A DNA stretch of 64,000 nucleotides from Verrucomicrobiota bacterium (GTDB lineage: Bacteria > Verrucomicrobiota > Verrucomicrobiia > Limisphaerales > JAEYXS01). The notes under the pieces are model-generated. The model did no database searches. It was not told the origin of the DNA and was given only the letters and a program-made list of their open reading frames with translations. A program made the position numbers and the translations under genes. The stretch lies in NCBI GenBank assembly GCA_023431185.1, contig JAEYXS010000065.1, positions 1-64,000 on the forward strand, given 5' to 3'. Positions 30,138 to 39,200 of this stretch are shown piece by piece (the stretch's first letter is position 1; each line of letters begins with the position of its first letter).

Positions 30138-30737
30138 ATGAAGAAAACGTTTTTGCTGATACCCATGCTGGTCGTGGCCTTTGGCTTTGCCCGGGCGCAA
30201 GAGGTGGTGCCGAAGGAAGAGGCCCTAAAGGCGTCGATCGCCTTGTGGTATGCCTCGGGTGATCTGAGTGAATTGGCGCTCAAGGTGGACCCGGATATCA
30301 AGTTTCCCTACGGTCGCGCTAAGAATGATCTGGGGATGATTGTGGTGCCGGAGACGAAGGTGGCGGAGGTGGTGGCGAAGGCGGGGGAGAAGCCGCTGCC
30401 GCTGGGCCAATTGTGGATGAAGGGCCTGGTGCCGGAGGTGGACGGGAAAGCGGTGGCCGCCGGGGATCTGAAGAAGATCGAGGTGACGGTGAAGGAGGAA
30501 AGTGCAGCGGTGATCCTCTGCACCTTGGGTGTGCGAAAGACGGAGAAGAAGGGACTGGAGCTGCTGGTTTACGGGAAGGGGAAGGAGCCGGTCATCACGG
30601 TTCCGTTCAAGACGGTGAAGGGCGGCAGTCTGGAATTCCCGATCGAGCTGGATATCGTGCCGGGCAGTGGCAATGCGGAGGTGGTCCTCAAGGTGCTGGG
30701 GCAGCACGAGGCGAGCATCACAGTGGGGAAGGAGTAG
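30138..30737 (+). CDS. Exported hypothetical protein
   Basis: The 199-residue product has a clear signal peptide (MKKTFLLIPMLVVAFGFARA). The mature part is a mix of helix (VPKEEALKASIALWYASGD) and beta strands, ending in a beta-sandwich-like region (FKTVKGGSLEFPIELDIVPG). I do not recognise the family. It has its own 165-base upstream region and no same-strand neighbour, so it is probably monocistronic. Confidence 0.65.
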   Translation: MKKTFLLIPMLVVAFGFARAQEVVPKEEALKASIALWYASGDLSELALKVDPDIKFPYGRAKNDLGMIVVPETKVAEVVAKAGEKPLPLGQLWMKGLVPEVDGKAVAAGDLKKIEVTVKEESAAVILCTLGVRKTEKKGLELLVYGKGKEPVITVPFKTVKGGSLEFPIELDIVPGSGNAEVVLKVLGQHEASITVGKE

Positions 30738-30762
30738 CAGGCGAAAGTGCAGAACGGAAGGC

Positions 30763-31290
30763 TTAGGACGTGATTTCGTTCAGGCGACGATAGGCTTGAA
30801 TCACAGCGCTTTCACTCATGGGGGTAGCGTCCAGCCGTTTTCGGATCTGATTCTCCGTCAACATGTCCCGGGCAAGCAGGTGGCGGCAAAGGACCAAATC
30901 TTTATCCCGCCCCACCTGTAATTTGACGACCACTACGTCTTCAGGAGACAGGGCTGCGTTGTCACCAGGGAGTTCCAGTTTTATCAATCGTTCTTCCCAA
31001 CCGGGAGACAGGGTTTCGATGATGGCCGGACGAAGGATGTCTGCGTGATAGCCGGTGCGTCCGGAAAAGAGGCTGCCTTCGCCCAGGGCCTCATGAAGCA
31101 TGGCAGCAAGTTGCTCGTCAGAAGGCTCGATCAACAGATCGGCGTCATAAGAGACTTCGAGCGGCTGGCCAGAGTCGCCAAGCTCAGGGAAAGAGACCAA
31201 CAAAGCGCTGGAACCCAGGACGCGGATGCGGTCGCACTGGCTGATCGAACGGGCAGCCGCCAGGAGATGGATCAGTGCCGGTAGCCGCAT
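30763..31290 (-). CDS. DUF6036-like nucleotidyltransferase-fold protein
   Basis: The 175-residue protein resembles minimal nucleotidyltransferases used in toxin-antitoxin systems: VLGSSALLV (about 24-32, the Gly-Ser motif) followed by YDADLLIEP (about 48-56, the acidic D-x-D pair), a helical linker, and EDVVVVKLQVGRDKDLVLCR (about 119-138), where a Lys and further Asp are typical of DUF6036. It overlaps the upstream gene by 19 bases. A toxin or antitoxin role is inference from the fold and arrangement; no activity is established. Confidence 0.6.
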   Translation of the reverse strand: MRLPALIHLLAAARSISQCDRIRVLGSSALLVSFPELGDSGQPLEVSYDADLLIEPSDEQLAAMLHEALGEGSLFSGRTGYHADILRPAIIETLSPGWEERLIKLELPGDNAALSPEDVVVVKLQVGRDKDLVLCRHLLARDMLTENQIRKRLDATPMSESAVIQAYRRLNEITS

Positions 31291-31604
31291 AGTTCCTTGG
31301 TGCGACGGCGTTCTTCACGGGTGAGGATGCCGGCGAAGGGGTGGAAATCACGGAGGCGCTGGCTCTGAACATCATCACTCTGCAGGATGTGCAAGAGGGC
31401 CTTGCGACCGGTCTCGCCGGCCTGCGCGGCGGCAAGGAGATTGTCCCATTCCATCAGCCGGTGAGGAGCGCTCTGGCCTTGTGCCAACCAGCGGACGATG
31501 TTTTGCCGGGCGATATCCAAGGCGGCGGGAGAGGTGCTGACTTTCTGGGCGATCAAATCCCAGAACGAGCAAAGTTCTTTTTCATCAGCCACTAGCGGAG
31601 CCAT
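31272..31604 (-). CDS. Small helical partner of the nucleotidyltransferase-like protein
   Basis: From the ATG at 31604 (MAPLVADEKELCSFWD) the product is 110 residues, mostly helical and acidic in the first half. A longer frame starting at 31772 adds unlikely sequence, some of it reading through the nagB terminator. The end, LRDFHPFAGILTREERRRTK, is a compact basic motif I associate with small partners of nucleotidyltransferase-like genes. It precedes and overlaps the DUF6036-like gene, as antitoxin or partner genes do. The function is unknown. Confidence 0.55.
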   Translation of the reverse strand: MAPLVADEKELCSFWDLIAQKVSTSPAALDIARQNIVRWLAQGQSAPHRLMEWDNLLAAAQAGETGRKALLHILQSDDVQSQRLRDFHPFAGILTREERRRTKELCGYRH

Positions 31605-31714
31605 ACGAGTAATATGAAACGGGAAGGCCGGTAAAACAAGGGGATTGAGGGGCAATACCCAATGACCAGCTGGGTGCCGCAAAAAGGCGCAGAAGGCGCA
31701 AATTGGTTTCAGGC

Positions 31715-31741
31715 AAAAAGCCGCCTCGGGTTGAGGCGGCT
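31715..31741 (-). terminator. Intrinsic terminator of nagB
   Basis: A perfect stem, AGCCGCCTC (31719-31727) with GAGGCGGCT (31733-31741), is followed on the minus strand by TTTTT. It lies about 75 bases past the nagB stop. On the plus strand only TATTT follows. Confidence 0.75.
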
Positions 31742-31816
31742 TATTTCCATTCAGCAAGGGAACGCGGAGCACCCCGACCCAGTGCCGGGGCGGGCCGCGT
31801 CCCTACCGAGATAGGG

Positions 31817-32587
31817 TTACAGCAGGCTGGAGGAGTCGGTGTCCAGGTACAGCGTGCATTGCGGCTGGGTACGCAGGTAGGAGGCTGGGCATTCGGTGGA
31901 GATGGGGCCTTGCAAGGTGCCCTTGGTCGCCTTGGCTTTGCGCTTCTCGGGGCAGAGGCAGACCATCTTCTTCGCGCGGCAGAGGGCCGGGATGGTCAGG
32001 GTCAGCGCGTAGAGCGGCATCTGGTCCACGCCGGGGAAGTGGCCTTCATTGACCTGCTGCTGGCGGCAGGCGAGGTCGAGCTGGACGATCTTCACAAGGC
32101 GTTCGTCCTTGAAATTGGCGACCGGGGGGTCGTTGAAGGCGATGTGGCCGTTCTCACCGATGCCGAGGCAGCAGAGGTCGATCTCCTGAGCGTTCAAGAG
32201 GGCGGTGTAGCGCTCGCATTCCACGATGGGTTCGAGGCAATCGCCTTCGAGGTAATGGAACGCCTTGGGCTTCAGGCGGGACTCGACGCGTTCGCGCATG
32301 TAGCAGCGGAAGCTGGCTTTGTGCTTGGGGTCGATGCCGAGGTATTCATCCATGTGGAAGAGGGTGACCTTGGACCAGTCCACACCACCGAGGCGGATGA
32401 CTTCCTCGAGGAATTTGATCTGAGAATTGCCGGTGGCCAAAATGGCGGCAGCGGAACCTTTCTTGGCGATGACGGCGGCGAGGTAATCGCGCACGGTGAG
32501 GGCGGCATCGGCGGCCATGTCCGGCTGGTTCGCATAGACACGGACGGGGAGGGAATCCACGGTGTACGTCTTGATCGGTTGTGACAT
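31817..32587 (-). CDS. nagB: Glucosamine-6-phosphate deaminase
   Basis: The 256-residue cytosolic enzyme turns glucosamine-6-phosphate into fructose-6-phosphate and ammonia. It has the substrate loop ATGNSQIKFLEEVI (about 50-63), catalytic Asp in FHMDEYLGID (about 77-86), and LGIGENGHIAFNDPP (about 140-154) with the ring-opening His. Length is near that of short NagB proteins. nagA is divergent across 694 bases, so the two probably form an amino-sugar catabolic pair but not one transcript. Confidence 0.92.
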   Translation of the reverse strand: MSQPIKTYTVDSLPVRVYANQPDMAADAALTVRDYLAAVIAKKGSAAAILATGNSQIKFLEEVIRLGGVDWSKVTLFHMDEYLGIDPKHKASFRCYMRERVESRLKPKAFHYLEGDCLEPIVECERYTALLNAQEIDLCCLGIGENGHIAFNDPPVANFKDERLVKIVQLDLACRQQQVNEGHFPGVDQMPLYALTLTIPALCRAKKMVCLCPEKRKAKATKGTLQGPISTECPASYLRTQPQCTLYLDTDSSSLL

Positions 32588-32738
32588 GAACTTTTTACTT
32601 TTGCTTCAGGTTCCAGGTTATCAGAGCATCGGGGCAATCCACTTTAGCACGAGACTGCCGAAACGAAGGGGGCAGATTAGGGGGTGAAAAGGGGGCGCGC
32701 AAGTGGACAAATGGACGAGGGGAACGGGGGAAGATTTA

Positions 32739-32769
32739 AGTTCAAAGTTCAAAGCTCAAGGTTCAAAGT
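32739..32769. repeat. Short tandem GTTCAAA repeat
   Basis: Four degenerate units of 7-8 bases: AGTTCAAA, GTTCAAA, GCTCAAG, GTTCAAA. Confidence 0.5.
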
Positions 32770-32995
32770 CCCTGAGAAGTAATGCGAGATGCGTAAGGCG
32801 TAACTGGAAAGCGGTGGGTGTAGGCAGAGTTTTCTGGTGATTTTGTTTCCATGGAGCGCACCGGGCGCACCGAAGGCTAACGCTGGGATCGAAAAGATGG
32901 CAGGGTGGGGCGTGAGGATGAGAGATTTAGTTCGAGAATAGTGAGGAATAGCGAGGCTAAGGATAACGGAGGTGAAAGCGATGTGGCAGAGTGAA

Positions 32996-33051
32996 GGCAT
33001 GGAAAAGAGCGAATTTTGTGTGGATGTAGCGGGATGCAGTGAGATGCATGG
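32996..33051. repeat. Dispersed intergenic element, copy 2
   Basis: Contains GGCATGGAAAAGAGC, then ATTTTGTGTGGATGTAGCGG and GATGCAG. It parallels 24304-24357 in sequence and order. Confidence 0.5.
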
Positions 33052-33281
33052 TGTGCAATGCGAGAGGGAAAGTGGAATGATGGGCGTGTTGAAAGAGCCG
33101 GTGGATGAAAGGCTGGGCGGTGGCGGAATGAGTTAGGGACGGGGTGGAACCCGTCCTTACCAATATGAGGTGCCGGATGTCTTCTCTTTGAGGCGCCGAA
33201 TTAAAACTTTGCGACTGCTGCGGCTGGTTCCCTCGGAGGGAACACAGCCGCGGTCCAAGAAAGGGCGATGATTATTAAAGT

Positions 33282-34424
33282 ATGAATGTGATTGCGAGAG
33301 ATTATCGGACGGGGAAGCCGGTAGAGCTGGCTTGGGAAGGTGAGAAGATCACGGGCATCGTCCATTTGGACGAGGGGACGGCGACGAGCCTTTGGCTGGC
33401 ACCTCTGCTCATCGATGTGCAGGTGAACGGCTATGCGGGGGTGGATTTCCAGCAAGATAACCTGACGGAAGCCGACCTGCTCAAAGCGATGCGCGGATTG
33501 CAGGCGGATGGGTGCGGCCAGATTCTGCTGACGCTCATCACGGATGAGTGGTCGCGGTTGCTGGCGCGGTTGAAGCATATCCGGGCTTTGCGGAACGCGA
33601 ATGCGGAGTTGAGAGCGGGCATCGTGGGCTGGCATATCGAGGGGCCGTTTCTTTCACCGGAGCCGGGTTTTAAGGGTGCGCACAATGCAGCGGTGATGTG
33701 TGATGCGACAGGCCAGCATATCGATGAATTGCTGGCGGTGACGGAGGGAGACCCGGTGCTGCTGACGGTGGCTTCGGAGCGAGCGGGGGCGATGGAGGCG
33801 ATTCGTTATGCGGCGAGCAAGGGCATCAAAATCAGTCTAGGGCATACAAACGCTTCGGCGGAATCCATCGCGGCGGCGACGAAGGCAGGAGCGGTGGGGT
33901 TCACGCATTTGGGCAATGGGTGTCCGCGGACCTTGGACCGGCACGACAATATTGTGTGGCGCGTGCTGGACCAGCAGGCGCTTACGGTGGGCATCATCCC
34001 GGACCGTATCCATGTGTCACCCGAGCCGTTCCGGCTGTTTTACCGGACCTTGGGCGTGGATAAGATTTACTACACCACGGATGCGATGGCGGCGGCGGGG
34101 GCGCCACCGGGCAAGTATCGCATCGGCGCGGTCGAAGTGGAAGTGGGCGCCGATCAGGTAGTGCGGCTGCCGGGACAGCAGAACTTCGCTGGATCGGCGT
34201 TGAAGCCGATCGAGGGGGTGCAACGTACGGCGGATATGCTGGGTGAGGCGTGGCAGACGGTCTGGCGCTGTTTTTCCACTGTGCCAGCGCAGTTGATGGG
34301 GTTGGATATCGCCTTGGTATCGGGGAAAGCGGCTAGTTTTTGCCTGATCGAGACGGATGAAGCAGATAGGCCGAAACACATACAAGTATATTTGAACGGA
34401 GAGCAGAAAGGGCAGTCGAATTAA
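33282..34424 (+). CDS. nagA: N-acetylglucosamine-6-phosphate deacetylase
   Basis: The 380-residue amidohydrolase removes acetate from GlcNAc-6-P to give the NagB substrate. Visible motifs are LIDVQVNGYAGVDF (about 46-59), metal-binding Glu in WHIEGPFLSPE (about 117-127), His in SLGHTNASAES (about 186-196) and THLGNGCP (about 209-216), and catalytic Asp in TDAMAAAGAPP (about 267-277). The second His is in THLGNGCPRTLDRHDN rather than the common THLFNAM, a sign of a subfamily. It has no cotranscribed neighbour; MoxR starts 71 bases later. Confidence 0.88.
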   Translation: MNVIARDYRTGKPVELAWEGEKITGIVHLDEGTATSLWLAPLLIDVQVNGYAGVDFQQDNLTEADLLKAMRGLQADGCGQILLTLITDEWSRLLARLKHIRALRNANAELRAGIVGWHIEGPFLSPEPGFKGAHNAAVMCDATGQHIDELLAVTEGDPVLLTVASERAGAMEAIRYAASKGIKISLGHTNASAESIAAATKAGAVGFTHLGNGCPRTLDRHDNIVWRVLDQQALTVGIIPDRIHVSPEPFRLFYRTLGVDKIYYTTDAMAAAGAPPGKYRIGAVEVEVGADQVVRLPGQQNFAGSALKPIEGVQRTADMLGEAWQTVWRCFSTVPAQLMGLDIALVSGKAASFCLIETDEADRPKHIQVYLNGEQKGQSN

Positions 34425-34495
34425 ATAAGTCATTTGGTCGCGGTCCACATTGGCTTAGTTCCACAAACAGGGTATATTTCCGGGAGAACCATCAC

Positions 34496-35446
34496 ATGAG
34501 CGAAACACAAAAACTGGCACCGCGGGAGGTGGTCCAGACGATCGCGGGAAACATCGAGCAGGTCATGCAGGGCCAAAGTGCGGCCATCCGCAAGCTGCTC
34601 GCGGCCCTCATCAGCGGCGGGCATGTGCTGCTGGAGGATTATCCGGGCACGGGCAAGACGACGCTGGCTAAGGCGCTGGCGCTCTCCGTGCAGGCGCAAT
34701 TCAAGCGCATCCAATTCACGCCGGATCTGCTGCCCTCAGACATCTCGGGTGTGTCCATCTTCAACCAGCGCGACCAGCTCTTTCATTTCCACGAGGGGCC
34801 GGTCTTCGCGAACATCCTGCTGGCGGATGAGATCAACCGCGCCTCGCCCCGCACGCAATCAGCCTTGCTGGAAGCGATGGGTGAAGGGCAGGTGAGCGTT
34901 GAGGGACAACAGCGCAAGCTTTCCGAGCTGTTCTTCGTGATCGCGACGCAGAATCCGGTGGAATTTCGCGGAACATATCCTTTGCCGGAAGCGCAGATGG
35001 ACCGGTTCGCGCTGCAATTCACGCTGGGTTACGTGAGCAATGAGGAAGAGGTGTCCATCCTCTCGGCGCAGGAACGGAAGCATCCGATCGACACGTTGAA
35101 ACCGTGCGTGACGATGGCGGACGTGCTGATGACGCGGCAGGCGGTGCAGGCCATCCGCATCAGTGAGGAGTTGAAGCGGTACCTTGTGGATTTGGTATCC
35201 GCGACACGCAAGGCACCGGGTGTGCAGTTGGGCGCGAGCCCGCGTGCATCGCTTTCGTTGATGAAGGCGGCGCAGGCGTTGGCGCTCTTCGACGGGCAGA
35301 CCTTCGTGACGCCGGAGAACATCCAGGAACTGGCGGTGGAGGTGATCGCGCATCGCATGGTGATGGAGCCGCAGGCCAAGTTTAGCGGGCAGACGGCGAA
35401 GGGTGTGGTGGAAGAGATCTTGAAGACGGTGAAGGTGCCGGCGTGA
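34496..35446 (+). CDS. MoxR-family AAA+ ATPase
   Basis: The 316-residue ATPase has Walker A DYPGTGKTTLAKALA (about 49-63), Walker B ILLADEINRASPRTQSALLE (about 105-124), sensor ATQNPVEFRGTYPLPEAQMD and a C-terminal lid. MoxR proteins are chaperone-like ATPases that usually act with the DUF58 and VWA or transglutaminase proteins encoded beside them. GGGAG lies 10 bases before the ATG. It opens the MoxR-DUF58-transglutaminase operon found in many phyla; DUF58 begins 13 bases after its stop. Confidence 0.94.
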   Translation: MSETQKLAPREVVQTIAGNIEQVMQGQSAAIRKLLAALISGGHVLLEDYPGTGKTTLAKALALSVQAQFKRIQFTPDLLPSDISGVSIFNQRDQLFHFHEGPVFANILLADEINRASPRTQSALLEAMGEGQVSVEGQQRKLSELFFVIATQNPVEFRGTYPLPEAQMDRFALQFTLGYVSNEEEVSILSAQERKHPIDTLKPCVTMADVLMTRQAVQAIRISEELKRYLVDLVSATRKAPGVQLGASPRASLSLMKAAQALALFDGQTFVTPENIQELAVEVIAHRMVMEPQAKFSGQTAKGVVEEILKTVKVPA

Positions 35447-35459
35447 CCGGCAGAGTATT

Positions 35460-36830
35460 GTGAAGTGGGCGCATGACAATTTTCGCAGACGGTCGTACCG
35501 CCAGTACCGCTTTTACTATGTGATGCGGCGGTGGTTCCTGCGGCGCATCGGGAAGGTGGGTTTCCTGATCCTGGCCTGCACCTTGGTGCTGGCGATGTTC
35601 GGACTGGATACGAACCTGACGGTGGCTTATCAGGCGTTTTCCTTGCTGCTGGCCTTGCTGCTCATTGCCTGGCTGACGCTGCGGCTCGGGCGGACGAAAT
35701 TCAGCGCCCAGCGCATCTTGCCGCGCTTCGCCTCGGCGGGTTCGCCGGTGAGATACCGCATCCGGTTCAAGAACCTCGGGCGGTTTCAGATACGGGATGT
35801 GGAGTTGCTGGAGGAACTGGCCGATCCGCGGCCCACGATGGAGGAGTTCCTGAACACCCCAGAACCGGGTGAGGAGAAACGTAACTGGATCGACCGCACC
35901 TATGGCTTCTACCGCTGGCAATGGCTGATCGAGATCAACCAGCGCGGTACGGTGAACACGGTCAATGTGCCGCGCTGTCTGCCGGGAGCGTCGGTGGAGC
36001 TCGAATTGGAACTGCTGCCCAAGCGGCGCGGGGTGCTGCACTTTGAGCAGCTCATCGCGGCGAGCATGGACCCGCTCGGTATATTCCGCCAGATCTCGCC
36101 GCTGAAGCTGCCGGACAAGCTGCTCATCCTGCCGAAGCGCTATCCGATCCCGCAATTCGTGCTGCCGGGCAGCTTGCGGTATCAACAGGGCGGGGTGGCG
36201 CTGGCGGCGTCAGTGGGGGAATCGGAGGAGTTCGTTTCCCTACGCGATTACCGGCCAGGTGATCCGATGCGGCACATCCATTGGCGCAGTTGGGCGCGTT
36301 TGGGCAAGCCGATCGTGAAGGAATTTCAGGACGAGTTCTTTGTGCGGCACGCGTTGATCCTCGATACTTTTGACACGGTGGCCTACAGCGAACGGTTCGA
36401 GGAGGCAGTGTCTGTGGCGGCTTCGTTTGCCTGCACCATCCAGACACAGGATTCATTGCTGGACCTCATGTTCGTGGGGTCGCAGGCATATTGCTTCACG
36501 GCGGGTCGCGGGCTGGCGCATACGGAGCAGATGCTTGAGATTTTGGCCTCGGTGAACCTGTGCCAGACCAAGGGATTCAATTCATTGGCCAACGTGGTGA
36601 TCGAGCATATCCCGGTGGTGAGCGGGTGCATCTGCGTCCTGCTCAAGTGGGATGAGCCGCGGCGGGAGTTCATCCGGAAGCTGCGGGGTCTGGACGTGCC
36701 GGTGGCGGTATTCGTGGTGACGGAACGGGGCGCGGCGAAGATCATAGAACTGGGGCCGATGGCGGATGTGCCGGAGCAATTCCACCAATTGGAACCGGGC
36801 AAGATCGGGGAGGCGCTACGACAGCTATGA
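35460..36830 (+). CDS. DUF58 domain protein
   Basis: The 456-residue protein has two N-terminal membrane helices (about 35-75), then a periplasm- or cytosol-facing beta domain and the DUF58 core: EFVSLRDYRPGDPMRHIHW (about 260-278) followed by RSWARLGKPIVKEFQ, leading into a VWA-like region. DUF58 proteins accompany MoxR ATPases; their role is unclear. A GTG at 35460 is used as start; an ATG at 35523 (MRRWFLRRIGK) is an alternative. The stop overlaps the next ATG (ATGA at 36827), implying coupling. Confidence 0.9.
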   Translation: MKWAHDNFRRRSYRQYRFYYVMRRWFLRRIGKVGFLILACTLVLAMFGLDTNLTVAYQAFSLLLALLLIAWLTLRLGRTKFSAQRILPRFASAGSPVRYRIRFKNLGRFQIRDVELLEELADPRPTMEEFLNTPEPGEEKRNWIDRTYGFYRWQWLIEINQRGTVNTVNVPRCLPGASVELELELLPKRRGVLHFEQLIAASMDPLGIFRQISPLKLPDKLLILPKRYPIPQFVLPGSLRYQQGGVALAASVGESEEFVSLRDYRPGDPMRHIHWRSWARLGKPIVKEFQDEFFVRHALILDTFDTVAYSERFEEAVSVAASFACTIQTQDSLLDLMFVGSQAYCFTAGRGLAHTEQMLEILASVNLCQTKGFNSLANVVIEHIPVVSGCICVLLKWDEPRREFIRKLRGLDVPVAVFVVTERGAAKIIELGPMADVPEQFHQLEPGKIGEALRQL

Positions 36831-38896
36831 AGACGCCACCATTATTGCTGGGTTTGACGCTGCTCTTCTGGGGTTATCAGTCGGGCATGCTGTGGGTGGG
36901 CGGGGCCATGGCGGTGCTCATCGAGCTGTCGCTGATCATCAAGCAGCGCTGGGACGTGGAGCGCGGCGACTATTATCGGGTGTGGGATTTCTGTGCGATC
37001 TTGTTCGCGGCGTCCGCCATATACTGCTTTGTCTCGCGCGACACGACGAACGACCTGATGGAGTTCTTCCAAGCGACGAACTACAGCAAACGCAACCAGG
37101 TGTTGAACAACGCATTTGCCACGGCGTTCATCTTCTTTCAGTGGATGCCGATGGTGTTCTTCCCCATCGCGCTGACGCAGGCCTACGGGGCGAATCCGGC
37201 GGTGCCCTACAGCACCTTCTCGTGGATCTGGCGGCGGCAGTTGAAGCAGGGGGTGCACAAAGAGAAGGGGACGTTGAACATCTCATATCCTTTTTTCGCC
37301 ATCACCTTGTTCTCGACGGCGCTGGTGAATGAACGTGACCCGGTATTCTACATCGGGCTCAGCATCTTGGTGCTGTTCGCGCTGGCAGCCATCCGGCCGA
37401 AACGTTTTTCACCCGCAATCTGGGCACCGCTGGCCTTGACGGTGGTGATATTGGGGCACTTCGGTCATGTAGGCTTGCAACGGGTGCAGGGAGCGGTGGA
37501 GACGAGCTTTTCCCAATGGCTCTCCCGGATCATCAACCGCACTTCGAATCCCTACGAGAGCCGCACGGCCATCGGACGGCTGGGGCGTTTGAAGCTGTCC
37601 GGTGAGGTGGTGATGCGGGTGGAGATCCAAGGGACACCGGTGGAATTGTTGCGCGAGGCGAGCTATGACACGTTCGTGAGCCCATCATGGATTGTGACGC
37701 GGGGCAAGTTCGAGGATGCGGTTTCCGATAACGAAGCCACGACGTGGGAGTTGCTGCCGGAGAAGAAGATCACCGGCACGGCGGTCGTCTCGACGTATTT
37801 TCCACGCGGGCGGGGCATGGTCTACGCGCCGAACGGGGTGGGGACGATCGACAAGCTGCTGGCGGCCCAGATGGAGACAAATTTTTACGGCGGCATCCGT
37901 GTGTCCAATGCCACGGCCTTTGCGCGCTATGAGGCCAAGCATGGGCCGGGGATGACCATAGATTCGGAACCGATCGATGCGGACCGGGCGGTCACTGACA
38001 ATGAGCGGGAAGCCATCCGCGTAGTCGTGGCGGAAACTGGCTTGAAGCAGGCGGATACGCTGGAGAAGAAGCTGGCCGGCTTGCAGCAATTCTTTGTGGA
38101 GAAGTACCGTTATGATACCTGGCAGCGGCCGGCGGACCGAAGGGCACGTGAGACCATGCTCGCCAATTTCCTGCTGAAGAGCCGGGCGGGGCATTGTGAA
38201 TATTTTGCCACAGCCACGGTGTTGATGTTGCGAGAATTGGGGGTGTCGGCACGTTATGCGGTGGGTTATGCCGTGCAGGAGGCGGAGGGTCCAAACCAGT
38301 TTGTGGTGCGGGAACGGCATGGGCACGCCTGGGTGCTTTATTACGATGAGGGGGAGAAGGTGTGGAAGGACTACGACACCACACCGCCGGACTGGTTCGC
38401 CGTGGAGGAGAAAAAGAATGCCTCGATGTTCGAGCCGATCAAGGATCTGTGGTCCAAGTTCCGTTTTCAGATCTCGGAATGGCGCTGGCTGACAGACCGC
38501 GAGAAACTGCGGCGTAACATGATCTGGGTGATGGTGGTGCTGATCGCTGTGCTGGCGTGGCGACTGGTGCGGCGGAGCCGGATCAAACGTTCAGGGGATG
38601 ACGGCAAGAACACAGGCAAGGCGGTAGATTGGCCGGGGAGTGATTCGGAATTTTACGCGGTGGAACAGAAACTCGCGGCACTGGGGCTGGACCGGCTGGA
38701 AGGAGAGAGCGTGAGCCAATGGCTGAAACGCGTGCAGGAATTGAAACCGGAAATGGTGAAGGAACTGCCGCCGCTGGTGCAGTTGCATTACCGATACCGG
38801 TTCGATCCGGACGGGCTTTCCGCTGAGGAGCGGGCGAAGTTGAAGGAAGGCGTGGCGGGCTGGATGGAGATGCAGAAGGCTGGCACGAAGACTTAA
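36827..38896 (+). CDS. Membrane transglutaminase-like protein (TgpA family)
   Basis: The 689-residue protein has about six N-terminal membrane helices (first 220 residues), an extracytoplasmic transglutaminase-like core and one helix near 560-580 before a cytosolic tail. The Cys-His-Asp triad is visible: Cys457 in SRAGHCEYFATATVLM, His500 in RHGHAWVLYY, and Asp515-517 in WKDYDTTPPDW. TgpA-like enzymes are essential periplasmic proteins in Pseudomonas with unknown substrates. It is the last gene of the MoxR-DUF58-TgpA operon. Confidence 0.9.
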   Translation: MKTPPLLLGLTLLFWGYQSGMLWVGGAMAVLIELSLIIKQRWDVERGDYYRVWDFCAILFAASAIYCFVSRDTTNDLMEFFQATNYSKRNQVLNNAFATAFIFFQWMPMVFFPIALTQAYGANPAVPYSTFSWIWRRQLKQGVHKEKGTLNISYPFFAITLFSTALVNERDPVFYIGLSILVLFALAAIRPKRFSPAIWAPLALTVVILGHFGHVGLQRVQGAVETSFSQWLSRIINRTSNPYESRTAIGRLGRLKLSGEVVMRVEIQGTPVELLREASYDTFVSPSWIVTRGKFEDAVSDNEATTWELLPEKKITGTAVVSTYFPRGRGMVYAPNGVGTIDKLLAAQMETNFYGGIRVSNATAFARYEAKHGPGMTIDSEPIDADRAVTDNEREAIRVVVAETGLKQADTLEKKLAGLQQFFVEKYRYDTWQRPADRRARETMLANFLLKSRAGHCEYFATATVLMLRELGVSARYAVGYAVQEAEGPNQFVVRERHGHAWVLYYDEGEKVWKDYDTTPPDWFAVEEKKNASMFEPIKDLWSKFRFQISEWRWLTDREKLRRNMIWVMVVLIAVLAWRLVRRSRIKRSGDDGKNTGKAVDWPGSDSEFYAVEQKLAALGLDRLEGESVSQWLKRVQELKPEMVKELPPLVQLHYRYRFDPDGLSAEERAKLKEGVAGWMEMQKAGTKT

Positions 38897-39200
38897 GGAG
38901 TGAGGCGAAATCCCACGTTGGGAAAACTATGCCCGCCGGAAACTCGGGCGAAGCTGTTCCGACAGCATTCACCCTGGCGATTAAATGTTTCCGACGGGCA
39001 TGTGGGCTCCCCACCCAAAAGAAATTCTGCAGGGGACCGGCTGATGGCGGTAGTCACATGTCCCTTTGTACGGCCCCGAGGTCAGTTGGAAGTAAGCCGA
39101 CATCCCCAAGCTGCCACGTCCACCCAGACGGTGCTTGCAGATGCCGGCTTCAGCCGCGTTCCCCTGCAGGAAGATGTTCATAAAAATTTGGTGCGACAGT
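38897..39200. other. Intergenic region, no supported gene
   Basis: This 304-base stretch lies between convergent genes. Short ORFs run through both strands (for example 38981-39181 minus, 66 codons) but none has a ribosome-binding site or a recognisable family. A degraded gene or unannotated repeat is possible. No terminator was recognised for either flanking gene. Confidence 0.5.

Larger units (their letters stand above)
32588..33281. other. Long intergenic region between nagB and nagA with repeats
   Basis: No gene is supported in these 694 bases. It contains a tandem GTTCAAA-type repeat (32739-32769) and the second copy of the dispersed element (32996-33051). Promoters for both divergent genes must lie here but no clear boxes are seen, apart from a GATTAT 6 bases before the nagA ATG. 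Confidence 0.6.
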
